The notes under the pieces: generated by a model
Seen by the model: the letters and a program-made list of their open reading frames with translations, nothing else
What the model was told of the DNA's origin: nothing
Databases searched by the model: none
Origin: Pyropia haitanensis
Taxonomy: Eukaryota; Rhodophyta; Bangiophyceae; Bangiales; Bangiaceae
Reading direction: 5' to 3'
DNA: 64,000 bases
Assembly: GCA_008729055.1 (NCBI GenBank)
Contig: SDUX01000001.1
Coordinates: 3,077,206 to 3,141,205 of the forward strand
Shown here: piece by piece, positions 42,161 through 53,845 of the stretch
How positions within the stretch are numbered: position 1 is the stretch's first letter
How the letters are laid out: every line of letters starts with the position of its first letter
Position numbers and translations under genes: made by a program

Positions 42161-43286
42161 GCGCGGCCGACGGGACTGGCTTTTGCTTCTGTTTCTTCTG
42201 CGTTGTCCTATTCACTCTTTCGTTTTTGGAGGGCCGTCCGCGGTGTCAGTTGTTTTCTTTGCCACCGCCGGTTACTTCATCGGCTGTGGTTGCGATGGTG
42301 TTGCAGTGTGGCAGTGCTGCTGCGCGGCGGTGTGGCTGCCCTTTTCCAACGTCGAGCCAGTGTAGTTGTCCCGTCGCGTTGATGTGCGTTCGTGATCATG
42401 TCGTTGTGTATGATTCGTCCTCTTTGTGTTCTCTGTCTCGTTGTCCAGATCTTTTCTTTTATACTTTCATTTTCTTTCTTTCCTTGCGTGACGCTTCGAT
42501 CTCAATGCATGCCTTCGCTGTCTCGTTTGCCTTTCGGGCTGCTCTGCGCCCTCGTCGCATGCGCGCCTGTCACTGTTTGGCGCTCATCTGGGAAGCGCTG
42601 CAGCGCGAGACGCTGCGGCGACTGCGGTAGCGGCTGGCAATGGCAGCAGCGGCAACGGCAGGCAGCGGCAGCTGCGGCAGCGGCAGTGATACTCGGCAGC
42701 TGCGTCCACCCAGAGCCGCATCCAATGGGTCCATGTGGCTCCGCTCATGGACCGCCGTCAGGACCCAGTGTCGACGCCTTCGCCACCCACACCGCCGCTG
42801 CCCCCTGCGTCAACACTAGCGCCGTCACATCACTCACACCCAGCCGCCTGCCATCGTCGACCGCTGTCACACGCGCCGCGTGCTGCCAATCACCACCGCC
42901 GCCCGCCAGACTCTGACCACCGCCGCCGCCCGCCAGACTCTGACCACCGCCGCCGCCCGTCCGCCGCTGACCGCCGCCGCCGCCCGCCGGATGCCAGCCG
43001 TCCGCGAGGCATCGACCGCCGGATGGTCCGCCCGCTCTCAAACCCTACCCCCAGTGCTGCTGCTCTACCACCTATGGCCCGCTCTACGCACTGCGCGCAC
43101 GGGGCTGACACCCACGGTGGGTACCGCCGCCCCCATCGGAGTCCGTCACGGCCGACGCCGTGGCAAAGACCCCCACCAAAAACACACGATAAATAAATAG
43201 AAACAGACGGGGGGGCGTCCACCGCCCCTCCCTCCCCCACCTTCCCCCCCTTACCCCCTCCCTCCCGCCGCCCCCCCCAACTCTCT
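42161..43286. other. 3' flank of CHMP4 and convergent spacer before the F-box gene
   Basis: T-rich transcribed-looking 3' flank (42180-42500, including GTTTCTTCTG and TTTCTTT tracts), then CAG/GGC-rich short repeats (42630-42690), a 27-bp tandem repeat (42891-42993) and, at about 43189-43200, AATAAATAG. No coding gene is recognised. Confidence 0.45.
42891..42993. repeat. 27-bp tandem repeat, about four copies
   Basis: The unit is ACCACCGCCGCCGCCCG followed by CCAGACTCTG. Copies are at about 42891-42915 (slightly short), 42916-42942, 42943-42969 (diverged) and 42970-42993 (diverged). It is non-coding as far as can be seen. Confidence 0.8.
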
Positions 43287-43615
43287 TCACAATGGAAAGA
43301 GCGGGTGCGACGGCTGCGGCTGCGGCGCCGCCGCGGCGGCGGCCGCGCGCGCGGCGGCCGCCTCGGCGCGGAGCGCCGCGACGCGCGGCGCCGCGACCGC
43401 CGCCAGCCGCCGGCACGTTCCCGCCAGCGCGACAACGTCCGCGGCGGTTGGCAGTGCCGCGACGACACAGTCGAGGAGCTCGTCGGGGAGGCAGCCGAGC
43501 CAGTCCACCGGGGGGGGGGCGGGCGGGGGGGGTGGCCAGCCGGTGGGCCGCCGGCAGCGGCGGGCGGGGGCGGCAGCGTCCACGACGGGCGTGGCCGGGC
43601 AGGTACGGGCGGCAT
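43287..43615 (-). CDS. Small F-box protein
   Basis: The frame ending at 43287 contains a clear F-box: DWLGCLPDELLDCVVAALPT, then AADVVALAGTCRRLAAVAAP, with the Leu-Pro-Asp-Glu-Leu start and spaced Leu/Val pattern that binds SKP1 in SCF ubiquitin ligases. No substrate-binding repeat follows; the protein ends in an Ala-rich, PQPQPSHPLFPL tail. That frame lacks an upstream ATG. The nearest suitable one is 43615 (MPPVPARPRPSWTL) in another frame, connected across the C run (G on plus) at about 43511-43530, so I infer a homopolymer length error and a protein of about 109 residues. Alternatively, an exon lies further upstream. The F-box call is good, the gene boundary is not. Confidence 0.6.
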
Positions 43616-45030
43616 GGCGAGCAGAGTGGGGAAAGGCCGCGGCGGGTGGGTGGGGGGCCAGCGGCGGGTGTGCGGCAGGCAGCTAAAGGTGCGAGCGAGC
43701 GTGACAAACGCGGGAGGGGGGAGGCGGGAGGAGAGGCGACGGTACGTTCCAGCAACAGGCGCGCCCTTGCCCGGATCCGCATGACCTGCGCGTATCTCAT
43801 CTGTGTAAGCATGACGGCATGAAAATCTCGCGTGCACCGCCCGTCCCCAACGTCCCCCTCGCGACCTGGTCAGCCGAGCAACAAACGGAGCGCTGCTTCT
43901 CGGACGCTGTGTTTCTTTGCGAGGCGCTTGGTGCGTGTGAGAGGAAGCCACGCCCATCTGGACCCCTTGGCTCGCCCGGCAGCAGGGCCGCTCGGCAGCG
44001 ACGGGCGCCCCCGCGTGGCGGTGGCGGCAGAGGACGGTGGCGCTTCTTGCCCCAGGGGTTGGCCGCCGAGACGCCCGGGCCCCACCGCCGTTGCTGCCGT
44101 CGCCGCTGTCGTTGGCCGCGGCCGGCGCGCTACTGCCACCCCGCCGCCGCCGCTGCCGTCGTCGCCGCCGCCGACGCCGTCGCTGCCGCTCCGCGCCAGT
44201 TGGCCATCGCCGCGACAAACACGCCCTCCTCTGCAACGCGTGGCCAGTGCGGTCCCCCGTGGATGCTGCTTGGTGGCTGGGGGAGCGGCCACACCCCGCT
44301 GCTCGCTTTGTAAAGGGGGATCGGGCGAGCGGAGGCGGACAGCCACGCCGCGGCCGCCCCGCAAAGACGGCTACCCATCATGTCTTGGTGGGGGGGGGGT
44401 CGAAGGAGGAGAGGGCTCAGGGATGGGGAGTGGGAGACGGGGGGCAGGGAGCAGGGCGGGAGGATGGGGAAGACTAGGAGGGGGGCGCCTTTGAATGCTC
44501 CTGCCCCGCTGCGACGGCTGCCCCCCCCCCCCCCGTTGGACACTCACCCGAATCCAAGAGGGCGCCGCGTCTCAGCTGGCGAGTCCGCCGCTACGGCAGG
44601 CGGGCACCGCGGTGAGGCCGCCGCGTCGTGACCGGGTCCCCTGGTGCGCACAGGTGTGAACCGAGCGACGGAAGCGCTGGTGGCGGGGGTGGCCCGCGCG
44701 CGTCTCGGCCGCGTCGCAAAGGGCTCGCGGTGCCACGTGTTACGACTCGGCTTGTTCCTGTTGTGCTTGATCCCGCTCACGGTCCATGTTGCGTGCGGGA
44801 CTTGATAAAGTTGCCGTTCCCCAGCCGTGGCGCGCGGGAGTCGTTGGCCGACGATCCGCTGCCACGACCATCGTCGTCGGTTGGCGCCGCCCTCTCCGTT
44901 GGCACCCAGCCGTCCGTCGCCCCTCCCGTCACCGTCCCACACGCCCGCCCCTCTCCCTGCGCGTTCCCCACCCGTTCCCTCTCCCTGCGCGTTCCCCACC
45001 CGTTCCCTCTCCCCCCCCCCGCGGCCAACG
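43616..45030. other. Intergenic between the F-box and bromodomain genes
   Basis: Divergent arrangement, so promoters for both genes are expected here. The sequence is GC-rich with G runs (44390-44400) and a C run (44522-44534). Near 44937-45010, CCCACCCGTTCCCTCTCCC-type units repeat two or three times. No coding signal beyond compositional noise. Confidence 0.4.
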
Positions 45031-45182
45031 ATGGGCGCCCCCCGCCGCCGGCGTGGCTCGACGGCTGTTGCGCCCCCCCCCCCTCCCCCTCCCCCCCCCG
45101 CCCCCCCCCCCGCGCCCGAGACCCCCCCCACCCCCGCCGCTCCCCCGGCGGCCGCCCCCCCGCGGGCCGGCGGGCCGCCTCT

Positions 45183-45226
<44 letters not shown>

Positions 45227-45300
45227 GACCGCCGCCTCTGCCACTTCTCCCACTGCCAGCACCGCCGGCGGCGGCACCCCCCCCCCCCCCCCCCCCCCCC

Positions 45301-45340
<40 letters not shown>

Positions 45341-46572
45341 ACCGCCGGCGGTGGCGCGGCGGCGGCGGCGGGCGGCGGCTCCCCCCTGGCGCTGACCCCC
45401 TCCGCGGCACGGCCGCCACGGTCGCGCACCGCCGCCGCGTCGCGGGCGGCGGCGGTGCGGCAGGTGGCGGCGCTGGACGCGGGCATCGCCGCGCTCGACG
45501 CGGCGGTCACGGCGCTGCGGGCGGCGGCGGCGGCGGCGGCGGCGGGCGCCGCCGCCGCCGGGGCGCCCGCAGCGGCGGGTGCGGACGCGTCGGGTGGGGG
45601 GGGGGGGGGAAGGCCGCCGCCGGTGCGGGTGGTGCGGCGGCCGGGGCGGCTGGGGGAGGTGGTGTGGCGGCCACGGCGGCCACGGAGGGGGGGGGGGGGG
45701 CAAGGAGGCCGCCGAGGCTGGCAAGGAGGACGCTGCGGCGGCCGCAGCGGGCGGTGCGGCTGCCAAGGAGGGCGGCGCGGCGGCCAAGGCAGACGGTGTG
45801 ACGGCCAAGGAGGGCGGCGCGGCGGCCAAGGAGGGCGGCGCGACGGCCAAGGAGGGCGGCGCGGCCGCACCGGGCGGCGGCGCTGCTCCCAAAGCGAAAC
45901 GGCTTGCGGCTGCCGCCGGCGGGGCCGCTCCCCCCCCCCTCCCCCCACGGACGCGGCCTACCTGCGGCGGCTGCTCGTGGCGCTCGGGGGTGCCCCCCCC
46001 GGGGCCCCCCCCAGCCGGCGCCCCCCCCCCCCCTCGCCTTTGTGCTCGGCGCGCTCGGCGTGCCGGCCGTGCCGCCGCCGCTGCCGGAACGCCGCCGCGC
46101 GGCGGGCGCGGCGGCCGTCGCGGTCGGCGCGCCGCCGCCGCCGCCAGACCGCCGCCGCGGGTCGTCGACGCTGCCGCCGGCGGCGGCGGGCGGCGCCGCG
46201 GTCGCGGCCCGTGACGGGGGGGGGCGGGGGGCAAGCGCAAGCGCTCGCCCGCCGCTGCCGCGGGCGCGGACGCGTCGCGCGCGGCCAAGCGCGGGCCGGG
46301 CGTGGCCGACGCGGCCGCCGCCGCCGCCGCCGCGCCGCCGGCGGCTGCCGACGCCGGCGCGACGGCCGCGGCGGCGGATCCCAAGGGGCCGTCGCCGGCT
46401 GCCTCGGCGGCGGCGGCGGGACTGGCGGCGGCGGCGGCGGCGGCGGCCGCGGGCGGCGCCACCGCCGCCGCCGCGGCGCCGCCGACGCGGCCGCCATCGC
46501 CGCGCCGCGGCCGGCGGCCGTCGCCCGCCCGCGGCGCCTCCCCCGGCCGCCGCGCCACCCGGCGGTCCGCGT

Positions 46573-46618
<46 letters not shown>

Positions 46619-46772
46619 TGCGGCGGCGGGCGCGCCCGCCGACGCGGCGGCGGCGGCCAAGGCGCGCGCCACGGCCGCCGCGGCGGAGCGGCCGGCACGG
46701 TCGCCGGCGCCCGCGGCGGAGCGGCGGCGGCGGCGCAGCGCCGACGCGGACGACCCGCCGCCGCCGGCCGAC

Positions 46773-46803
<31 letters not shown>

Positions 46804-47132
46804 GCGGCGGCGGCGGCGGCGGCCGCGCGGCCCGCGCCGACGGCGGCCGCAAGGCGCCGTCGACGCCGACGGCGGCGGCGGCGGCCGCCGCGGCGGGCGG
46901 CGCCGCGTCGGCGACGCGGGCGGCGTCCCGCTCCGCCACCCCCGACGCCGACGGCCGCGGCCGCGGCGGGTCGGCGGGGGGTGGCGGCGGCGGCCGCGGC
47001 CGCTCCCGGCCGCGGCCCGCCGCCGACGCGGCCGCCGTGGCGCGGGACGCGCCGGCCGCCGCGGCGGCGGCGGGCCCGCGGGGCGCCCGCGAGTCGCGCA
47101 CCCCAGACAGCGGCGGCCGCGCGCGCGGAACG

Positions 47133-47200
<68 letters not shown>

Positions 47201-47749
47201 GCCGTCGCCGCGGTCGTCGCCGCCGCCGCCGCCCCGCGCGCGCGGCGCGTCGCCCGCGTCGCCCGCCCCGTCGCGGCGCCGCGGAGACGCGACGCCGCCG
47301 CCGCCGCCGCCGCCGCCGCCGTCGGCGGCAGTGGCGGCGGCGACGGCGGCGGCGGCGGCGGGGGCGTCGCGCGGCAAGGCCGCCGCCGCGGAGGGGTCGC
47401 CCGCGGGCACCGCCTCCCCGCCGTCGCCGCCGCCGACGCCGACGCCGACGCCGGCCGCGTCGTCGACGCGGGGTGGCCGCGGCCGGGGCGCCGCGGCCCG
47501 CCGGGGGGGGCGCGCCGCAACCGCCGCCGCCGCCGCGGCGGCGGCGGCGGCGGCGGCGACGGCGGCGGCGGCTTCGGCGGCTAGCCCCGACGGCGCGGCC
47601 GACCCGTCGCCGTCGCGGCGGGAGGCGGCCACGTCGGGGACGGCGTCGCCCGCGGCAGCGTCGGCGGCCACGCCGCCGTCCCTGTCGGCGGCGGCCGCGA
47701 CACCGGCGGCGGCGGCGGCCGCCGGCTCGGCCGCGTCCACCCCCACCCG

Positions 47750-47792
<43 letters not shown>

Positions 47793-48328
47793 GCGGCGGC
47801 GACGACGACGCCGGCGACCCGCACGGCCGCGGCGGGCGCCGCGACGCGCCGCTCCGCCGGCCGCATCGCGACGCGGCAGCGGTCGACCGGGGACGCCCCC
47901 CCCCTGCCGCCCGCCATGGCGCCCGTCCTCGCCGCCCTCACCGCCCTCGCCGCGACGCCCGTCTCCATCCCCTTCCGCACGCCCGTCGCGGTGCGCGACG
48001 CGCCCGACTACTATGACCGCGTGCGGGCGCCGCTGGACCTCGCCACCCTCCGCGCCCGCGTCGTGGCCGGCACCGAGGCGACGCCGCTGGGCGTCTACGC
48101 GGGCCTCCTCCGCGTCTGCACCAACGCGCAAGACTACAATGGCCGCGGCAGTGACCTGTACGCGCTGGCGGGCGAGTTTGGCGACCGCGTGCGGCGGGAG
48201 GTGCTGCCGCTCGTGACCGCGTGGGCGCGGGGGGGGGGGGGGGGGGGGAGGCCGCCGTCGCCGCCGCCGTCGCGCGCCTGCGGCTGCCAGACTTTGGGGG
48301 GGGGGGGGGGCGGGGGGGGGGGGGGGCG

Positions 48329-48359
<31 letters not shown>

Positions 48360-48700
48360 GCACGGGGCGTGGCGGGCGGGGCGGCGGGCGGGGCGGGCGG
48401 GGCGGGCGGGGTGGGGGCGGCGGCGGCGGCGGCGGCGGTGGCGGCGGCGGTGGCGGCGGCGGCGGCGGCGGCCGCGGGCGGCCGCCGCGGGCGGCCGTCG
48501 AGGCCGACGACGCGGACGAGGAGGAGGAGGAGGAGGAGGACGAGCCGGGGGGGGGGGGGGGGGGGCGCGCCGCGGCTGCCCGCCAGCGCCTGACGCGGAG
48601 TGGGAGTGGGGGGGGGGGGGCGCGCCGCGGCAAGCGCCGGGGGGGGGGGGGGGGGGCGGCTGGGAGCGCCCGCAAGGTGGTCAAGCGGGGGCGCTCGTAG
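45031..48700 (+). CDS. Bromodomain protein with Ala/Pro/Gly-rich low-complexity arms
   Basis: The bromodomain lies at about 47916-48215: PVSIPFRTPVAVRDAPDYYD, then RVRAPLDLATLRARV, YAGLLRVCTNAQDYNGRGSD and LYALAGEFGDRV. PDYY and the acetyl-lysine-contacting Asn of DYN are present, so it should read acetylated histones. The domain sits in the frame open across 46302-48593. Upstream protein-like pieces lie in other frames: a helix-prone RQVAALDAGIAALDAAVTAL (about 45460), AAKEGG repeats (about 45693-45880), AYLRRLLVALGG (about 45957), and VLGALGVPAVPPPLPERRR (about 46045). Downstream the frame changes again, ending in EEEEEEEDEP and KVVKRGRS at 48700. Every change sits at a G or C run, so I treat this as one gene. 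The start (ATG 45031) is a best guess and the N-terminal path is uncertain. Bromodomain call strong, whole-gene model moderate. Confidence 0.65.
45277..45301. repeat. Poly-C run, 25 bases, within the bromodomain gene
   Basis: Uninterrupted cytosines in the N-terminal low-complexity part. Reading frame cannot be followed with confidence through it. Confidence 0.9.
46570..47205. repeat. GGC/GCC triplet arrays in the bromodomain gene
   Basis: Near-perfect (GGC)n at about 46576-46618 and (GCC)n at about 47132-47200, with shorter arrays between. In the gene frame they encode poly-Ala. Such arrays are prone to length change. Confidence 0.85.
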
Positions 48701-49166
48701 GGGGGGTGGGGGGGGGTGGGGGTGGCGGCTGGGCGTTGGCCCCTCGACGCCGCTGCCGTGTGGCACGGTCGTCGCCCCCCGTTGCACGGGCAGGACGCTG
48801 CCCAGCCGCCGCCGCCGCGTCGACAGTGTCCCGGTTTGGTCTGACGCCGCCCCCGCAGGCGCTCCGCGGCTGCGCGGTGGTGCGTCTGGTTTTTTTTCTG
48901 TGTGGGGAACCGGCGTCGCGGCGGTGCCTGTCTGGTCCCTCGGCTGGGCGCCCGCCGCGGCGCAGAGCGGCGGCGGCGTGGCGGGCGGGGTCCCCCCCGC
49001 TGGGCGGCGGGGAGGGGCAGGGGGGGGCGCCGCCGCGACGGCGGCGCCGCGGGACGTGCGCCGGCGGGCAGCGGCGACGGACGGAGGGGGGAGCGGCGGC
49101 AGGGCGGACGAGGGGGGCGTCGACATCCGCTGCGCGCGCGCGCCGGCCGCCGCCGCGGCGGCGGCT

Positions 49167-49204
<38 letters not shown>

Positions 49205-50338
49205 CGTCACCCCCGCCCCTCCGCCCCCAGAAGTGCCGCGAACGGCCGCCACGCCCGCCGCTGCCGCCGCCACCACCACCGCCGCCGCCGCCGCCGTCAC
49301 GGCCGCTGCTGCCGCCGCCGTCGCCGCCGCGGGTACCGTCGCCGCCGCGGCGGTGGCCGTTGCCGTTGACGGCGGCGGCGGTTGTCGACGGCGGCGGCGG
49401 GGGTTCGACGAGGGCAGGGGGACACTGACGGCGGGGGGGGGGGAACGATGCCGGGGGGGTCGACGATGCCGGGGGGGGAACGACAGCGGGGGGGTCGACG
49501 ACGGCGGCCCGACGGGAACTCTGCTTGGCAGGCCATCCTGGTGGGGTCTCACCGCGGCGGCGCGGCGGTGGTGGCCAAGCAGGTGAAGAAAAAAAAATCA
49601 ATAAATAGAAAACCAACAAAAAGAACCGGGCGGGGACGGAGCCGCGCCCGACGCGGCGACCGGCGCCCCCCGCCCGCGCCGCCGCGGCCGCCCCGCGCCA
49701 CGCCCGCGGCGGCCGCCGCGCCGCCGCCGCGGCTGGCCAGCCCGCCCGCGGGGTGGGCGCGCGCCCGCACGCGCCGCGGCGGCGACGCCGCCCCCCCCCC
49801 GGCCGGCCGCGCCCCCGCCGCCGCCGCCGCCGGCCCGATCCGCGTGCGCCCGACGGCCACCGCCGGCGCGCCGCGGCATGGGCAGGTCCGCACGGCGGCG
49901 CCGCCGCACCCAGGACCGCAGCGGCCTCCACAACCAAACAACAAACCGGGGGTGGCCGCCTGTGCGGGCTGTAACCCCCCCCCCCCGCGTCCTCCTCCTC
50001 CCTGTCGCCAACCACCCCCCGGGTGGGCCCAGTGGGGGCGCCCTCCCGGGGTGCGCCCCGCCGTCATCCACTGGCCCCCAGGCCGTGCGTCGGCACGCGC
50101 GCCCGCTGGTCGGGGTCCGCCGCTTGGGGCGGGCTGGCACGCAGACCCGCCCCTTCCCGAGCGCCCGCGCGGCCCCACCCGCCGCCAGAGTCGGCCCGGC
50201 ATGAAGGCCCGCCGCTTCCATGTTGGGGGCGTGGCGCGCCAGCAGGCGGCGCCCCCGACGGGCGGTCACCAGCACGCGACAGGCGGGTACACTGGTGTCC
50301 CCACGTACAGGGACGACGCCACCCGCGGCGCTCTGCCG
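48701..50338. other. Convergent 3' region between bromodomain and iGluR-like genes
   Basis: GC-rich with triplet arrays (49150-49205, 49260-49320) and G runs; long open frames on both strands are compositional. AATAAA occurs at 49600-49605 in a conspicuously A-rich patch (49587-49625) and is a candidate poly(A) signal for the rightward gene, though 0.9 kb from its stop. No RNA gene or conserved protein is seen. Confidence 0.4.
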
Positions 50339-52500
50339 CTACGGCCCAAGCGCGGGCCGGCCGGCCATTCGGGACCGAGGCGGCGGCGCCTCCTCGTCGA
50401 CCGCACCGGCCGCGTCCGCAGCGTCTGTAGCCACGGCACCGGCGTCGGCCCCGTCGGGAGCAGCGGTGCCGCCGCCATTCCCCACTTCGCCATCGACGTG
50501 CGCGGCAAAGGTGGCGAGCCACGGGTACACCCCCGCGAGGAGCACGCCCAGTCCGAGCGCGACGCCGGTGAGCACCGCGAGCGGGCGGAGGAGGTCGCGC
50601 CGGGAGATGCGGCGGCTCCCCGCGGGCGCGCACGGGATGTGGGTGGCGCCAAAGTAGCGCGACGCGGCGCGCGTCGTGCCGTCCATGCGCGCGCGGAGGA
50701 AGCCAGCGTTGATCTCGTTGCGCCGCGCGAGCAGCTGCTGGTACTGCCGGCGGGCGGCGGCGGCGTCCCGCGGCACCGCCGCCGCGGCGTGCTCGTCGGC
50801 GGTGAGGTTGGCAAACATCCAGCCGAGGTCAAACTGCTGGATGGGCAGCGCGCCGTCGGCGTCGGAGCGGAGGTCCACCACCTCTAGGCTATCGCATAGG
50901 CTGGGCTGCTGGCGAAACGCGTGCCGGACGGCGGCGCCCCAGGTGACGTAATAGTCGGTGGTGGTCGACGCCCCGCCACGCGGGCACCGCGGGTTGGGCG
51001 CTGCGCGCGCCACCTGATCCAAGCACCCTTTGATGGTCGTGCACGAGTTCCACACCTGCACGCCCTGGCGGTTCTGCTCGAGGGCGGTCAGGTTGATTGG
51101 CCGCGCGCTGCCCGTGTTGGCCAGCTGGAGGAACACGTCCTCCGTCGCGGTCTCCGTCTTGACCGTAAAGTGGCACAGGTTCTCCACGCCCAGCCCGCGG
51201 ATGGAGGTGGTGAGCGTCGGCCGGAGCTGCTCAGCGATGAAGGCGCCCTCGTAAAAGATGAGCACGAGCGCCGCCAGCACCCACGGGGTGGCCACAAAGA
51301 CTGCCCGCGTGGGCGCCCAGTGGGCCTCGGCGGAGGTCAGGTCCCCGCCGACGGTGTTGCGCACACTGCCGGGAGGGGGTCAAGGCGACAGCAGGGGCGG
51401 GGGGGGGGGGGGGGCCGAGTCCGTGCGCAACAAAGGACCACCAGTGGACACGAGAGGAGCGTGTGCCAACGTGTGAGAAGTCGTTCGTGGGTGGGCGATA
51501 GCAATCGCACTTCTCACCAGACACAGGCGGGGTGGGTCAAGAGGCGGTCAAAGAGGAGCAAGGGCGCCCAACGTACAAATTGTAGCACCAGAGCTTAAAG
51601 TTGCCCGCCTTGTAGCCGGCGTTGAGGCGGTGGGGAATGACCGCGGATGACAGAAGAATAACAAAGTAGACGACAGCCAACGCCACCCCCACAGACGTCC
51701 ACGCCTGCGGATCGAGCGGCTGAACAAACATGGGCGTGCCATGGTCGGTTTGGCTCTTGCGCTGAACGAGAAAGAGCTGGTCCTGCACAGGCGGGAAACA
51801 AAACCACACGGAGCAGGGGCCACGCATGCCAGTCACAGCAAGACCAAAACTGTCCATCAGTACACGGCACGAAAGCAGTGCGGGAAGCAGTCGTTCAACT
51901 CGGGCGGCGCTGCAACACCGGCGGAATTGAGACGTCGAGACGGGCACGCACCTCATAAATGGGGATCGATGGCACAGCCAGCGGGAGCCGGTCGACCACC
52001 TGCACGAGCGTCCCCGCCGTCCCGAGCGCCATCCCGTACGCCGGGTGGCCTGGCTTCTTGACGTTGGGCAGGTACGCGACCATGGCTGAGAACGTGCACT
52101 CTGATGGGCTCCCCGCGTAGACACACAGGTCCGTGTTGGACGGCCACAGGCCACGGGACCCGTGGAGGTCAAAGCTGGCGCCCGTCAGGCCAAACTTGCT
52201 CCCCGCGTCCGCGCAGGGGAAAGGGGAACGGATGCCGGGGGGGGCGTCCACGTCGGTGGGGGGAGCGGCCGCCCCGTCGACACCATCCACAATGACCATG
52301 GGCGGCTCGGCGAGGAAGAGGAAGCAGTAGGTGCCGCGCTTGCACACGTCAAACTCGGCGGGGTGGGTGTCCAGGCGGGCAAGGCACTTGGCACTGACGG
52401 GTGCCGACAGGAGGGCCACGACCACCGCTGACAAAACAAGGAGCAAGAGCAAGACGGACGGGGGCGTCCAAAGCCGGCGGCGCCCCTCCATGGCGGACAT
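50339..52500 (-). CDS. Divergent ionotropic glutamate receptor-like channel (three exons)
   Basis: Exon 1, 52500-51952; intron GTGCGT...GCAG; exon 2, 51782-51577; intron starting GTACGT, ending GGCAG; exon 3, 51365-50339. Phases (0, then 2) match and give 593 residues. The N-terminus is a signal peptide (LLLLLVLSAVVVALLSAPVSA). A Cys-containing extracellular segment with features of lobe S1 follows, then M1 in PLDPQAWTSVGVALAVVYFVILL, a loop with LWCYN and TVGGDL positioned as the pore loop, and TRAVFVATPWVLAALVLIFY continuing EGAFIAEQL, which aligns with M3 (the animal SYTANLAAF motif is replaced by FYEGAFIAE). S2-like sequence follows, then M4 (RPLAVLTGVALGLGVLLAGVY). Order and topology (S1-M1-pore-M3-S2-M4) fit iGluRs, but there is no N-terminal LIVBP domain and ligand residues cannot be assigned. 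Function as a channel is inference. Confidence 0.65.
51578..51781 (-). other. Exon 2 of the iGluR-like gene (M1 and pore-loop region)
   Basis: The exon spans 51782-51577. It begins DQLFLVQRKSQ after acceptor CCTGTGCAG and ends inside a codon at AATTT followed by GTACGT. The split codon is completed by the first base of exon 3 (51365), reading N-F-V-R-N-T-V-G-G. Confidence 0.75.
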
Positions 52501-53613
52501 CTGGGAAAAGGCGGCAGCAAAGCTGTGCCCGCCCACGCACCGGTCGATGCGGGCCTGAGAGAGCGCACACACTCTTTGGCCGGTCGCGCCGGCGCCGAGC
52601 AGGCGTTGACTCGCGTCCGGTCGGGCCTCCACTTGAGCTCGCGCCGGCGCCGCTGCGCAGGCCGTACGGAGCGTGCGCAGCGCTGGGCCTCGTGCCGGCA
52701 CGGCCGCGCGTGGGGATCAGGGCTGGGTCTCTCTGTATGCAAAAACGGCTGCGCGTGCTGTGCCGCAAGGCGCGTGCGGGAGAACGGAACGTGTCAGCGT
52801 GGGCTACGTCACACTGAAACAGAGCGTGGTGTAGGACGACTGGGCGCCCATGATTGGCGGGTGCCATCAACCCCCCTCTTACACATTGATCCCCGCGGTT
52901 CGTGCAGGAACAATGACAGCGGTGTGAGCCGCTCCGCAGCGGGCTGACAAATCGTGCCATGAGGGTGTGTCATTGTTCGAACACGGTTCTAAAGTGTCAA
53001 GAGTGACCTTACAAATACAGTAAAGACACCGTGTTTGACCGTTTCCACTTTCCTGCTTATTTCAGCGCAAACCACGCCACGTGGGCTTTGCGTGTGTGCT
53101 CGAACCACCCCTCGTGGACTTTGGCCGCGTGCTTCAACACCGCCACGTGTGGCTGGTGCGTCAAGACGTGGCGTGGGGTGGCCACGGCGTCGGGGCGGCG
53201 CCCTCGCGCGGCCAACCCGTCGTGGCCGCGTCTGCGCGGCCGCCCCGCCCCGCCGCCACCGCCGCTCCGCGGTCGACCCGTTTGGCGCGACGGCCGCCGC
53301 GCCGCCGCCGCCGCGCACGCGAGCCTGTCGACCGTGTGGTGCTCTATCCCTCTCCCGCTCTCCGCCTTCCTCTCTGCGCTCGCTGTCCGCCGTTCGTTGC
53401 GGCCGCCGCCCGTTGGTGAGGTGGCCGCTGGCGGCGGGCGGCGGCGGCGCTCGCGTGTCCTTCAGCCCCCCCTCTTCTGCAGGTGCTCCCCCCCCCCCCC
53501 GCCCCTCCTATCCCCGCACCTTCTCTTTCCCCCTCCCCCTGTCGCTTTCTTCCTTACCTTCCACGTTTCCCCGGGCATCGCCGCGGGGCAATGTGGTGGA
53601 CGGCACGGCGCCG
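52501..53613. promoter_or_regulatory. Divergent intergenic region, probable promoters of iGluR-like and UPF2 genes
   Basis: 1.1 kb between outward-facing starts. An AT-richer centre (about 52960-53060) sits between GC-rich leaders. CTTATTTCAG near 53056-53065 is acceptor-like and could end a 5' untranslated intron of UPF2. Pyrimidine-rich leader (53450-53580) precedes the UPF2 ATG. No TATA box or defined operator can be claimed. Confidence 0.4.
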
Positions 53614-53792
53614 ATGAATTCCGGCCGAGGCGGCCCGGCCGACGCGCCAGCCGCGGCGGCCGCGGCGGCCGCGGCGGCCGCGGCGGTGGCGGCTGCGGCG
53701 GAGCGGCGGCCGCGACGGCGGCGGCCACCGCGTGGGGTCGGCGACCGGGGCGCCGCCGCGGCCGCGACGGGCGGTGGTGGGGGGGGGGTGGG

Positions 53793-53845
<53 letters not shown>

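Noticed and set aside
44777..48131. Very long minus-strand open frames (over 800 and 1,000 codons) opposite the bromodomain gene
   Set aside because: They consist almost entirely of Ala/Pro/Arg/Gly from reading GCC/GGC arrays backwards; stops are rare in such DNA and no motif is present. The plus strand has the bromodomain.
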